The notes under the pieces are model-generated. The model made no database searches, had not been told where the DNA came from, and worked only from the letters and a program-made list of their open reading frames with translations. The translations under genes and the position numbers were made by a program. Positions 1 through 7,399 of a DNA stretch of 64,000 bases are shown piece by piece. Source of the stretch: CAYTGM01 sp964437365 (GTDB lineage Bacteria; Sumerlaeota; Sumerlaeia; SLMS01); NCBI GenBank assembly GCA_964437365.1, contig CAYTGM010000001.1, positions 434,001 to 498,000 of the forward strand, given 5' to 3'. How positions within the stretch are numbered: position 1 is the stretch's first letter; the number at the start of each line of letters is the position of its first letter.

Positions 1-251
1 GTATTTCCGTGGGGCTTCTTACAACGCTCGCCTATGTGATTCATCTGAAATTCCTTGGGGGATCACCCTGGTTCTTTGGAATTTCAGCGGAAGGTATTGG
101 AACGGTTGGGATGCTTCTCAACTTCGCAGTCTCTCTGACTGTTTCTCGACTCACGCCTGCACCTCCTGTTCACATTCAAGAGTTGATTAAGAACATACGA
201 GATCCACGCCATCCTGGACAGGCGGCTATTCTGGACGAATCTACAGAATAA
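1..251 (+). CDS. Sodium/solute symporter (SSS family), C-terminal end only
   Basis: This is the last roughly 80 residues of a protein whose start lies before the window; the frame is open from base 3. Two hydrophobic stretches are followed by a cytoplasmic tail reading SRLTPAPPVHIQELIKNIRDPR, which resembles the tail of ActP-like or VC_2705-like cation/acetate symporters (SSS family). Such proteins use the sodium gradient to import small organic acids across the inner membrane. The fragment has no transport residues, so the substrate cannot be told. A strong inverted repeat follows the stop codon and probably ends the transcript. The family call is an inference from the tail alone. Confidence 0.7.
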   Translation, partial: ISVGLLTTLAYVIHLKFLGGSPWFFGISAEGIGTVGMLLNFAVSLTVSRLTPAPPVHIQELIKNIRDPRHPGQAAILDESTE

Positions 252-267
252 GAATTGATTCAGTCTA

Positions 268-321
268 TATGAAAATGAGTGCCGGCAAATCGTTCCAGAG
301 ATTTGCCGGCACTCTTCATAT
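268..321. terminator. Bidirectional terminator between convergent genes
   Basis: A perfect 15-bp inverted repeat pairs 277-291 with 300-314 around an 8-base loop. Flanking ATATGAA and TTCATAT can extend the stem beyond a small mismatch. It sits between the symporter stop (251) and the pabB stop (321), which converge. A U-rich run is weak on both sides, so the efficiency is uncertain. The position and symmetry fit a shared terminator. Confidence 0.75.
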
Positions 322-1730
322 CATGAGGGCAAGTTTGATTCGACTTCTCGTAATACTTCCTGGAAAAAGGAGGCCTTCAGGAGGAGCTCATCCCATTCCT
401 CTGAAGCTTGAGAGTCTGCTACGATGCCTCCACCGCTGTGAAAATGAACATGGCCTTCCTTGTCTATAAAGCCTGTTCGGATGGGGAGATTCAGGTCGCA
501 ATCTCCTTCACAATCCACCCATCCAACTGCACCGCAATAGAAGCCTCGAGGGTAGCGTTCAATTTCTGATATGATCTCCATGGACCGTTTCTTCGGTGCA
601 CCAGTGACGCTTCCACCGGGGTAAGTAGCTTCAAAGATATCCCGAATCGTTACACCTGATTTAAGAGTTCCCTTCACCGTTGATTCCAGGTGGATAAGAG
701 TTGGATGCTCCGTTGGGCGCATAAAGGGTTTTGCTTTAACGCTGCCATACTCACAGAGACGCCCAAGATCATTTCGCTCGAGATCCACGATCATCACATG
801 TTCAGACTTATCTTTTTCAGATGATTTTAAGGACTCTATAGCCGCTGTTCGACCCTCAAGATGCTGCGGAAGAGAACGGGTTCCTTTGATAGGTCTTGTT
901 TCAATGGAACGCCCTCGTCTACGTATATAGAGCTCTGGTGAAAAACTCAGGAGTGTTCCTTCCATGGTGAGCATCATCGCGCCGAATGCTGCACCGCCCC
1001 TCTTGATGGCCATGTCAAAGATCGCTTCTGGCGGAGCGTTCGTTTTGCCCTGAAATGGAACCGTCAGGTTTGCCTGGTATATATCACCTGCTGCGAGATA
1101 ATCTTTTACGCGCTGAATCATCAGGCTGTACTCATCAAAGGCGACCAGCGGTTTGATCTCCTCAACCTCGCTTTTTGCTTCAACAGGGTGAGGAAAGACC
1201 GGGGGAGCATCATGTCCCCAGGGAGTATTTTCTAGTCTAGGACCGTTCTCCATCCATCCTTCCGGGATCACACCAGCATAACCGATTCGCTCTGTATTTC
1301 CCTGGAGATCAGGACGGTATGCATCAATGTACACGGCTGCAAAGAATTCACTGTGCTTCATCTCCTGATGGTGGGTGAACGCGCTCTGATGAGGAGAGAA
1401 ATGACGTCCAAACTCATAGGAAGATGCGACGGCAGCGAGGGGAAAAGAAGGCTTTCCTGCACCGGGGCCTGCCACTGGAACATGTTTTTTGATGTCACTG
1501 AGGATGCTTTCGAGAAGTTCGAGAGGATCGCGTTCTCCCACATAGAAGGCTTCGAGGGTCTGCGCATGCAGGAGCCTTGTGATCCCCTTTTCGAAAGTCA
1601 GCAGCACCAGAGGAGAAGGGAGAAGCAAAGCAGGAGGATCCCATCCTGTACCGCTATTGGACAAGAGAATGGTGGATCCGTAGGTGACGTTTTGTTGATC
1701 AGGTTTCATGAAGAAGGGGCGGTATCCCAT
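321..1730 (-). CDS. pabB: Aminodeoxychorismate synthase component I
   Basis: The product is a 469-residue chorismate-binding enzyme that aminates chorismate to 4-amino-4-deoxychorismate for folate synthesis. The C-terminal half has the family signatures: an ETRPIKGT motif whose lysine (about residue 282) marks PabB, where TrpE has alanine; VMIVDLERNDLGR; and YPGGSVTGAPKKRSMEI. The N-terminal half is the usual poorly conserved domain. No pabA or pabC lies next to it, so the glutaminase partner and lyase must be elsewhere. It starts at an ATG (1728-1730) with a weak ribosome site. It converges with the symporter and diverges from the SDR-like gene. Confidence 0.9.
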   Translation of the reverse strand: MGYRPFFMKPDQQNVTYGSTILLSNSGTGWDPPALLLPSPLVLLTFEKGITRLLHAQTLEAFYVGERDPLELLESILSDIKKHVPVAGPGAGKPSFPLAAVASSYEFGRHFSPHQSAFTHHQEMKHSEFFAAVYIDAYRPDLQGNTERIGYAGVIPEGWMENGPRLENTPWGHDAPPVFPHPVEAKSEVEEIKPLVAFDEYSLMIQRVKDYLAAGDIYQANLTVPFQGKTNAPPEAIFDMAIKRGGAAFGAMMLTMEGTLLSFSPELYIRRRGRSIETRPIKGTRSLPQHLEGRTAAIESLKSSEKDKSEHVMIVDLERNDLGRLCEYGSVKAKPFMRPTEHPTLIHLESTVKGTLKSGVTIRDIFEATYPGGSVTGAPKKRSMEIISEIERYPRGFYCGAVGWVDCEGDCDLNLPIRTGFIDKEGHVHFHSGGGIVADSQASEEWDELLLKASFFQEVLREVESNLPS

Positions 1731-1811
1731 AATGTGACATGATGGTGAGGGGGCATGTGGAAGTGCCGTCGAAATGGATTCCGCATCGCCCCATCTTTCT
1801 GGTCAATCATG

Positions 1812-1885
1812 ATTCGAACCGGGAGCTCGGACCATGCTCGGACCATGCTCGCTCGATGCTCAGTCCATAGCGATGGTCTGGAGGT
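1812..1885 (+). repeat. 11-bp-periodic repeat downstream of a TCGAACC motif
   Basis: In the 658-base gap between pabB and the SDR-like gene, the sequence ATTCGAACCGGGAG is followed by CGGACCATGCT twice in perfect tandem. Related 11-mers (CGCTCGATGCT, CAGTCCATAGC) follow. The 11-base period is about one helical turn, and the TCGAACC-then-repeat layout resembles the elements at 22481, 40855 and 57162. Direct observation supports the tandem repeat. Membership of the same family is an inference. Confidence 0.5.
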
Positions 1886-2056
1886 CGTCTCAGCCTTGTG
1901 CGAGGTTGGGTGGAGACGGATTGAAATTAAATCGCAATCATGGCGCGTGATTCTGATGGTCCAGATCCGAAACTTTGAAAATAGTTAGTTTAGAAGCCGA
2001 TCGAATTCTCCCAAGAATCTACGAGAGGGAAGAAAATTACAGGGGGAAATGGTGGC

Positions 2057-2076
2057 ATGTTGCAACTATGCAACAT
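2057..2076. repeat. Inverted repeat, possible operator
   Basis: ATGTTGCA and TGCAACAT form a perfect 8-bp inverted repeat around ACTA, inside a non-coding stretch between divergent genes. A related TGCAA-type inverted repeat occurs at 2974-3007, on the other side of the SDR-like gene. A dimeric regulator site is possible. No regulator gene adjoins it, so function is unproven. Confidence 0.3.
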
Positions 2077-2171
2077 TGGCCAAGCCCTAACACCATTGTA
2101 TTCAGGGTAAAGTTGATAGAAGGGAGTGTTGAATAAAGAGGAGGCTGTCAGAGTTGATAAGAAGCTAAGTG

Positions 2172-2191
2172 TATAATCAAAAGGTTATAAT
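2172..2191 (+). promoter_or_regulatory. Two candidate -10 hexamers upstream of the structured element
   Basis: TATAAT occurs at 2172-2177 and again at 2186-2191 in AT-rich sequence, about 30-50 bases before the candidate structured RNA. TTGATA at about 2155 is too close to the first and too far from the second for a standard 17-base spacer. Promoter activity is therefore only possible. The rest of 1731-2219 shows no plausible gene. Confidence 0.25.
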
Positions 2192-2219
2192 TAGTAGCGA
2201 AAAGAAAGTTAGAAATGGT

Positions 2220-2292
2220 AGCCCCCAGACGCCTCGATCCCGGAATCATTATCCGGGATCATAGCCCTGCTCAGGGGTTGCGCCTCTTTTTA
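2220..2292 (+). ncRNA. Candidate structured RNA or leader ending in a U-tract
   Basis: A perfect 9-bp hairpin (2236-2244 with 2252-2260, loop ATCATTA) is followed by a short CCCT/AGGG hairpin (2265-2276), GCGCCTC and five T residues (about 2286-2290). A CCCC at about 2222 could pair with GGGG at 2274-2277 to close a multi-stem fold. It lies about 100 bases before the SDR-like gene and 500 bases from pabB. It may be a small RNA with an intrinsic terminator, or an attenuator leader. I do not recognise it as a known riboswitch, 6S, SRP or tmRNA. Confidence 0.4.
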
Positions 2293-2388
2293 CTCCTTTC
2301 CATTTGCAATTAAGAAGCCAATTTTCTTGACGCTGGGATTGTATGTAACTTTACTTCCCATCACTCCTAAATTAAGGGCACTACACCT

Positions 2389-2973
2389 TTGCCAGCTAAT
2401 CCATTTCGAAACAAAGTCGCACTCATTTTCGGTGCTGATACGCCTGTTGGACGCTCAGCTGCCTTACAGTTCTCTCGTTCCGGAAGTAAGACGATTCTCG
2501 CCGGTCATGAGGAGAAGAAACTGATTCTACTGATGAATCTCATCCTCGACAAAAAGGGTGACCCAGCGGCTGCTGTTTTGCCGTCAAATCACGAAAAGGC
2601 ACTCGAGCTTCTGACCACACGAGAAGCGGAAATTGGTAAAGTCCACTTCATTTTCAACGCTGGCGGGACAATTCTTGAGTCTCCAGAAACAAGCCTCAAA
2701 GCTTATGAGAAACTGGGGCTGGAGCTGATCCCGAATCGCAAGAATATCAAGTGGGTCACCGTATGGCCCGATAAGGCTGGCGACCTGCCAGAGCCGCCCG
2801 AAGGCATCTGGCATTCCTTCCTGAGACTGAATGGAGTGTCACATGAGGTGTCGGAAGTGGATGAAGGAAGAGACGGTCTGATCCGTCCCGGTGCGATAGC
2901 TGATGCTGGACTGGCAATGCTGAATTGTCCAGGCGGTGCCTGCCCAATAGAAGTGCGTCTGGAATCGAGATAG
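2389..2973 (+). CDS. Degenerate short-chain dehydrogenase-like protein
   Basis: This 194-residue protein starts at TTG, with AAGGG about ten bases upstream. Residues 8-45 resemble an SDR Rossmann entry (VALIFGADTPVGRSAALQF), and VHFIFNAGG near residue 85 corresponds to the NNAG motif. Family members are usually about 250 residues. Here the segment that should carry the Tyr-x3-Lys catalytic pair is missing or replaced by unrelated sequence, and the tail (PGAIADAGLAML...) resembles the SDR C-terminus. It may be a decayed enzyme or a non-catalytic nucleotide-binding protein. The weak start codon and position behind a structured element leave expression uncertain. Confidence 0.55.
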   Translation: MPANPFRNKVALIFGADTPVGRSAALQFSRSGSKTILAGHEEKKLILLMNLILDKKGDPAAAVLPSNHEKALELLTTREAEIGKVHFIFNAGGTILESPETSLKAYEKLGLELIPNRKNIKWVTVWPDKAGDLPEPPEGIWHSFLRLNGVSHEVSEVDEGRDGLIRPGAIADAGLAMLNCPGGACPIEVRLESR

Positions 2974-3007
2974 TTGCAAACTTGCACCCTGAGTGCAACG
3001 TTTGTAA
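2974..3007. repeat. TGCAA-type imperfect inverted repeat after the SDR-like gene
   Basis: TTGCAAACTTGCA (2974-2986) and TGCAACGTTTGTAA (2994-3007) form an imperfect inverted repeat around CCCTGAG, starting directly after the SDR-like stop codon. It could end that transcript, though no T-run follows, or bind a regulator of the receiver gene downstream. It resembles the inverted repeat at 2057-2076. Confidence 0.35.
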
Positions 3008-3186
3008 ATTCAGTGCAGGAGAGTCATATACAATCACTCACTGCTCTCGTCTACATATAGAGTGATTTACGAAGCGTGTACTTTTTTGGCCTGGTTAGTG
3101 CACACCAATTTTCGTTGATAACAGGAACAGCGTTATCTACTCTTTAGTGTTAATCCTCACCCTTGCCAATGGGAATGGAGTGCTTC

Positions 3187-3639
3187 ATGTCTGAGCAATC
3201 CAAGCAGAATCAAAAAGTTAAGGTACTTGTCGCTGACGATGACAAAGACATTCTTACTCTGTACCGAATGTCGCTTAAAGATCACTACCAGGTGATCGAG
3301 GCACGCGATGGCTGGGAAGCGTGGAAGCTGTTCCAGGAGGAAAAGCCACGGTTGATCGTGACCGACCTTAATATGCCCGGACATAATGGCCTCGAATTTA
3401 TAGAGAAAATACGAGAGCACGATGAGGGAAGCGATGTACCGATCATCGTTATCACCGGCACCACGGTTGGTTCTGACCTGCCCGCTGGATTTTGGAAAAT
3501 TGGTACGAAGGCTCAAAAGTTGATGGAAAAACCCATAGAGCCCGATGAGTTATTAACAGAAGTCAAGAGGCAGCTACTTCTGCGGTCTCAACCCAAGCCC
3601 CTTCCCCCCGGAAAAGGTTACTACGAGGTGAATTCCTAG
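3187..3639 (+). CDS. Single-domain CheY-like response regulator
   Basis: A stand-alone receiver domain of 150 residues with no output domain. The acidic pocket (VADDD, Asp17/18), phosphoacceptor Asp60 (VTDLNMP), switch Thr in VITGT and conserved Lys in MEKP are all present, so it should be phosphorylated by a histidine kinase encoded elsewhere. The ATG at 3187 is preferred over an in-frame ATG at 3163 because GGAG lies eight bases before it. The C-terminal tail is proline-rich. No kinase or chemotaxis gene adjoins it. Its stop overlaps that of the helicase gene on the other strand by three bases. Confidence 0.85.
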   Translation: MSEQSKQNQKVKVLVADDDKDILTLYRMSLKDHYQVIEARDGWEAWKLFQEEKPRLIVTDLNMPGHNGLEFIEKIREHDEGSDVPIIVITGTTVGSDLPAGFWKIGTKAQKLMEKPIEPDELLTEVKRQLLLRSQPKPLPPGKGYYEVNS

Positions 3640-5954
3640 GGCTCGAGGGATTTCAGGGGCGCATAGCGGAGAATAAAATCCTGGGAGCGCCCATCATCAA
3701 ACTCAATGAAGGCTTTTTCCCAACCAGGCCGACCGGCGATTCTGACAATTGTTCCCTCACCCATGTATTTGTGAGACACTCTCATCCCCTCTGAATACTT
3801 CAGTTCTCGAGGTTTCGAGCTGAAGCCACGCGGTGCTGAAGTACCAAGTCCTCTAGTCTCGCGGGCGAACTTTCCTGGCTTCTGTTGAGACAGTCCAAAC
3901 TCAGGCTGTTCCTCGTCATACTCAACATATAACTCACCATCTTCTCTCTTCGAAACACCACCGACCCCTTGAGAATTATCTCCCCAATCGTAAGGAAGGA
4001 TACGTTTCAATTGTTTCAGGCTTTGCTGACCAAAGACGTCTGGTGGTAACTCTCGAAGAAACATCGAAGGTTCAGAATTATTCCAGGTACCGAATCGATT
4101 TCTTCTCATCGAGAACATGAGGTATAGATTCACGCGAGCTCGAGTTATTCCCACATAGAAAAGTCGGCGTTCTTCTTCGATCGCTGTTTCTTCGAATGAT
4201 TCGAGCGCACGTTTCGTCGGAAAGACATCTGATTCAAGACCGATCATGAAGACATGATCGTATTCAAGTCCCTTAGCATTGTGGATCGTCAGCAGGCTCA
4301 CTTTCGGCGACTGGTCTTCCTCATTAACAGCAGCGTCGAGAGCCATGGATGTCAGGAACTCGCCCAGCTGTCCCGTTTCCTGAGTTGGTTTAAATTCCAT
4401 CATCAGGTTTTCAAACTCCTCGATGTTCTCAATGCGTGAGCCGCCTTCGATTGAGTTCGGGTCTCCAACACCGTCTTCCTTGTAATTAGTGTCTTCGAGG
4501 ATCTGTTTCAGAACAAGATGGGGCGCTGCATCCATTGCGAGATCATTCCAGCGATAGACAGCCATCAGAAACTTTTCAAGGTTAGACTTTCCTTTGCCCT
4601 TAATTGTATTCGACTTGAGGAGCTGCTGTGTTCCAGACAGCATCGAAACGCCTGCCTGAGTCGAGTAGTTGACAATCGAAGACAGAGTCTTGGCTCCGAC
4701 TCCCCGTGCTGGTTTATTCACAATGCGCTCAAAGGCCAGATCGTCGTCCATGTTGATCGCGAGACGGAGAAAACAAAGTAAGTCTTTGATTTCCATGCGA
4801 TCATAGAAGCGGATTCCACCAACGATTCGATATGGAATCCGGTATCTGCGAAACTCATCTTCGATGGTTCGTGAAAGATAGTGGCTGCGATAGAAAATGG
4901 CGATTTCATTGGCATCGACACCTTCATTGCGAATAAGACGCAGGCATTCAGCAGCGATAAAGTCCCCTTCTGTTGTTGGTTCCTGAGACACCTTGAAGAG
5001 AAGTTCCGGGCCTTCACCTTTATTCGTATATAAGACCTTACCGATCCGCTGTTTGTTTTTTGCAATGACGGTGCTGGCCGCTCTCAGAATATTTCCGCTG
5101 CTGCGATAGTTTTCCTCCAGCTTGACAATCTTCGTGCCTTCGAAGGTTTTTTCAAAGTCAAGAAGGTTACTGATCTCCGCGCCGCGCCAGCTGTAAATGG
5201 ACTGATCTTCATCCCCAACCACTGAAACTTGACGATGATCTTTCGCCAATAACTTCGTAATAAGAAACTGTGCGTAGTTTGTGTCCTGATACTCATCTAC
5301 GAGGACATAGTGATAGCGGTTAGACCAGCGAAGTCTGACTTCCTCATTTGTTTCAAAAAGCTGAACTGTTTTCATCAACAGGTCTTCAAAGTCTATACAT
5401 TTACTTTTCTTGAGCATTTTCTGGTAATGCTCGTAGATGGAAGGGTAGGGAACCTCGTCCTCATCGAACTCTTCTTTGCAATCCTGAGGGGTGAGAAGAC
5501 GCATCTTCGCAAGGTTGATAAAGCTCTGAACCTGTCCCGGTTTCACACGTTTTTCCGAGATGTCCAGGTCACTTAGAGTTCTCTTGATGGCCTGCTTCTG
5601 ATCATTCTCATCCAGGATGGTGAAGTGCTTATCAAGTTCAGCTGCCTCTGCCTCGCGTCTGAGAATCAGCGCGCAGCGTCCGTGAAATGTGCCAATAGGG
5701 AGACCTGGCGAATCAGGAAGCCCGAGTAGGTGGCAGACACGTTCGCGCATCTCTTTTGCCGCCTTGTTGGTGAATGTCACCGCCATGATCTGATTCAAAG
5801 GGATTCCGCATTCTAAGTGCAGAAATGCAATACGGTGGGTAATGACACGAGTTTTACCTGTCCCCGCTCCGGCAATAATCATGAGCGGAGAGCCAATATG
5901 AGTCGCAGCTTCTCGTTGTGCAGGGTTTAATTTGTCGAGCAGATGATCCATCAA
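3636..5954 (-). CDS. pcrA: ATP-dependent DNA helicase, PcrA/UvrD family
   Basis: A 772-residue superfamily 1A 3'-5' helicase of normal length. Motifs occur in order: Walker A AGAGTGKT near residue 30, AVTFTNKAA (Ia), DEYQDTN (II), GDEDQSIYSWRGAE (III), EENYRSS (IV), TIHNAKGLEYDHVF (V) and RRLFYVGITRAR (VI). The last 50 residues (GEGTIVRI...GWEKAFIEFDDG) match the Tudor-like domain by which PcrA contacts RNA polymerase. Roles known for the family are nucleotide-excision and mismatch repair and clearing of DNA-bound obstacles. UvrD and PcrA cannot be separated firmly here. The gene stands alone, and its start has MM in tandem. Confidence 0.93.
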   Translation of the reverse strand: MMDHLLDKLNPAQREAATHIGSPLMIIAGAGTGKTRVITHRIAFLHLECGIPLNQIMAVTFTNKAAKEMRERVCHLLGLPDSPGLPIGTFHGRCALILRREAEAAELDKHFTILDENDQKQAIKRTLSDLDISEKRVKPGQVQSFINLAKMRLLTPQDCKEEFDEDEVPYPSIYEHYQKMLKKSKCIDFEDLLMKTVQLFETNEEVRLRWSNRYHYVLVDEYQDTNYAQFLITKLLAKDHRQVSVVGDEDQSIYSWRGAEISNLLDFEKTFEGTKIVKLEENYRSSGNILRAASTVIAKNKQRIGKVLYTNKGEGPELLFKVSQEPTTEGDFIAAECLRLIRNEGVDANEIAIFYRSHYLSRTIEDEFRRYRIPYRIVGGIRFYDRMEIKDLLCFLRLAINMDDDLAFERIVNKPARGVGAKTLSSIVNYSTQAGVSMLSGTQQLLKSNTIKGKGKSNLEKFLMAVYRWNDLAMDAAPHLVLKQILEDTNYKEDGVGDPNSIEGGSRIENIEEFENLMMEFKPTQETGQLGEFLTSMALDAAVNEEDQSPKVSLLTIHNAKGLEYDHVFMIGLESDVFPTKRALESFEETAIEEERRLFYVGITRARVNLYLMFSMRRNRFGTWNNSEPSMFLRELPPDVFGQQSLKQLKRILPYDWGDNSQGVGGVSKREDGELYVEYDEEQPEFGLSQQKPGKFARETRGLGTSAPRGFSSKPRELKYSEGMRVSHKYMGEGTIVRIAGRPGWEKAFIEFDDGRSQDFILRYAPLKSLEP

Positions 5955-6150
5955 GTCTTCTTACTTTCCCAAGATGGGTCACAAGGTGCATGGCAGCACT
6001 GCTCAGTGCAATGTCAGTTTTCTATCAGGTGGCTACTCGTTCATTGAACACGCGATTGTGCTTTGGAGTACATTCGGCGCAGCCAGAGTCTATATCCACA
6101 GGAGTCACAGAGAGAAGTTGATTCTGGTACTCGTCTCCTATTTGATCACT

Positions 6151-6164
6151 TCCCGGTCGCGGGA
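6151..6164 (-). terminator. Short hairpin after msrP
   Basis: TCCCG and CGGGA pair around a 4-base loop, 14 bases beyond the msrP stop on the minus strand. The stem is only five pairs and there is no T-run, so it is a weak terminator candidate. The rest of the 223-base gap to pcrA shows nothing recognisable. Confidence 0.25.
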
Positions 6165-6177
6165 TAAGCTCAATCCT

Positions 6178-7161
6178 TTAGTGATAGGAAGGCTTTTCCT
6201 TGTAGAGAGATGCCACTTGTTCTTCATAGCCATTGAACATTTTCGTTGGAACGTAGTCGCCTGTGGAAATGAGTCTTTCTCGAGCCTGGCTCCATCGTGG
6301 GTGTGGAACCTCCGGGTTAACATTCGAATAGAATCCATATTCTTTAGGCTGCAGGTCGTTCCAGAAAGTTCCCGGTTTCTCCTCCACGAGTTCAATCTTC
6401 ACAATCGATTTGGGAGATTTGTAACCATATTTCCAGGGGGTAATTATTCTTACCGGTGCTCCATTCTGGTTGGGGAGTATTTTCCCGTACATACCAACCG
6501 TTACAAGAGTCAGATCATTCATCGCCTCGTCGAGTCTGAGAGCTTCATAGTAGGGCCATTCGTACCAGGTTTGACTTTTCTGGCCTGGCATCTCATCCGG
6601 TCTATATACCGTTTCAAACCGAACAAATTTCGCTTTTTCCAGGGGTTCAGCTTCAGAAAGTAGCTTCTTCAATGGAAACCCCAACCAGGGGACCGTCATC
6701 GCCCAGGCCTCTACGCAACGAAATCTGTAAAGACGTTCCTCAAGCGGATACTTTTTATGCAAATCTTCGAGGCCCAGTTTGATGGGATTCTTGACCAGAC
6801 CTGAAACCTCAAGTGTCCATGGGTCGGTCTTGAAATCTTTGGCGAGGACTTTTACGCGCTCTTTGTTTGTTGTGAATTCGTAGAAATTATTATAGCCTGT
6901 TGCTTTTTCAAAAGGTGTAGTTGGGCGCTCAGGAACTTCGAACCCCGTTCCCTTTGAATAATCCCCGGTGAAATCTTTGTAGGTCAGGTTCTGAGCAGTT
7001 ACTTCATCCGCATCAGCGCAGGAAATACTATAAGAGCTCAAAAGGGCTGAAGAGCCGAGAAAGCCGAGGGCCTTAAGAAACTTTCTTCTATTCCAATAGA
7101 TGCCTTCAGGAGTCGCTTCTTTGTCTGAAATAGACCAGTCAGGTTTCTTGATGTAATTCAT
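6178..7161 (-). CDS. msrP: Periplasmic methionine sulfoxide reductase catalytic subunit
   Basis: A 327-residue molybdopterin oxidoreductase of the YedY/MsrP family, which reduces oxidised methionines in envelope proteins. A twin-arginine signal (NRRKFLKALGFLG, Arg25-Arg26) precedes the mature part. The molybdenum-ligating cysteine lies in FRCVEAWAM (Cys149), and the C-terminal WKYGYKSPKSIVKIE segment is typical. It starts at an ATG with AAAGGTG just upstream. The usual haem membrane partner MsrQ is not next to it, so electrons must come from an unlinked msrQ or another donor. Confidence 0.92.
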   Translation of the reverse strand: MNYIKKPDWSISDKEATPEGIYWNRRKFLKALGFLGSSALLSSYSISCADADEVTAQNLTYKDFTGDYSKGTGFEVPERPTTPFEKATGYNNFYEFTTNKERVKVLAKDFKTDPWTLEVSGLVKNPIKLGLEDLHKKYPLEERLYRFRCVEAWAMTVPWLGFPLKKLLSEAEPLEKAKFVRFETVYRPDEMPGQKSQTWYEWPYYEALRLDEAMNDLTLVTVGMYGKILPNQNGAPVRIITPWKYGYKSPKSIVKIELVEEKPGTFWNDLQPKEYGFYSNVNPEVPHPRWSQARERLISTGDYVPTKMFNGYEEQVASLYKEKPSYH

Positions 7162-7399
7162 AGGAAATCACCTTTCAGACAAAATAATTGGCAATTAGAG
7201 TGCCGGGCGTAAGAGGCTGATTCCACTCAAAATGAGTCGCTACTCTCAGTTTTTCATAGCACTATTCGGTCGAGCTTGAGCGCGAAGGAGACATGATGTC
7301 ACATTCACATAACCGAGCTCTCATTGATTGACACTCGAATGGGTTCGAAGGATGAATCAGTTTTGACATTGTAAATCAATGGGATAATTCTCTGTCAGA

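Noticed and set aside
1812..1830. TTCGAA-containing segment resembling a tRNA T-loop
   Set aside because: The flanking bases do not form a T-stem and no acceptor or anticodon arm can be built. The same holds at 7352, 22545 and 57171.
5974..6663. 229-codon plus-strand frame opposite msrP
   Set aside because: It overlaps the confident msrP gene and has low-quality, aromatic/basic composition typical of antisense frames.
7290..7380. Possible fifth copy of the dispersed element (CATGATG, CGAATGGGTTCGAA)
   Set aside because: Only short motifs match, with different spacing from copies A and B, so it was not annotated as a repeat.
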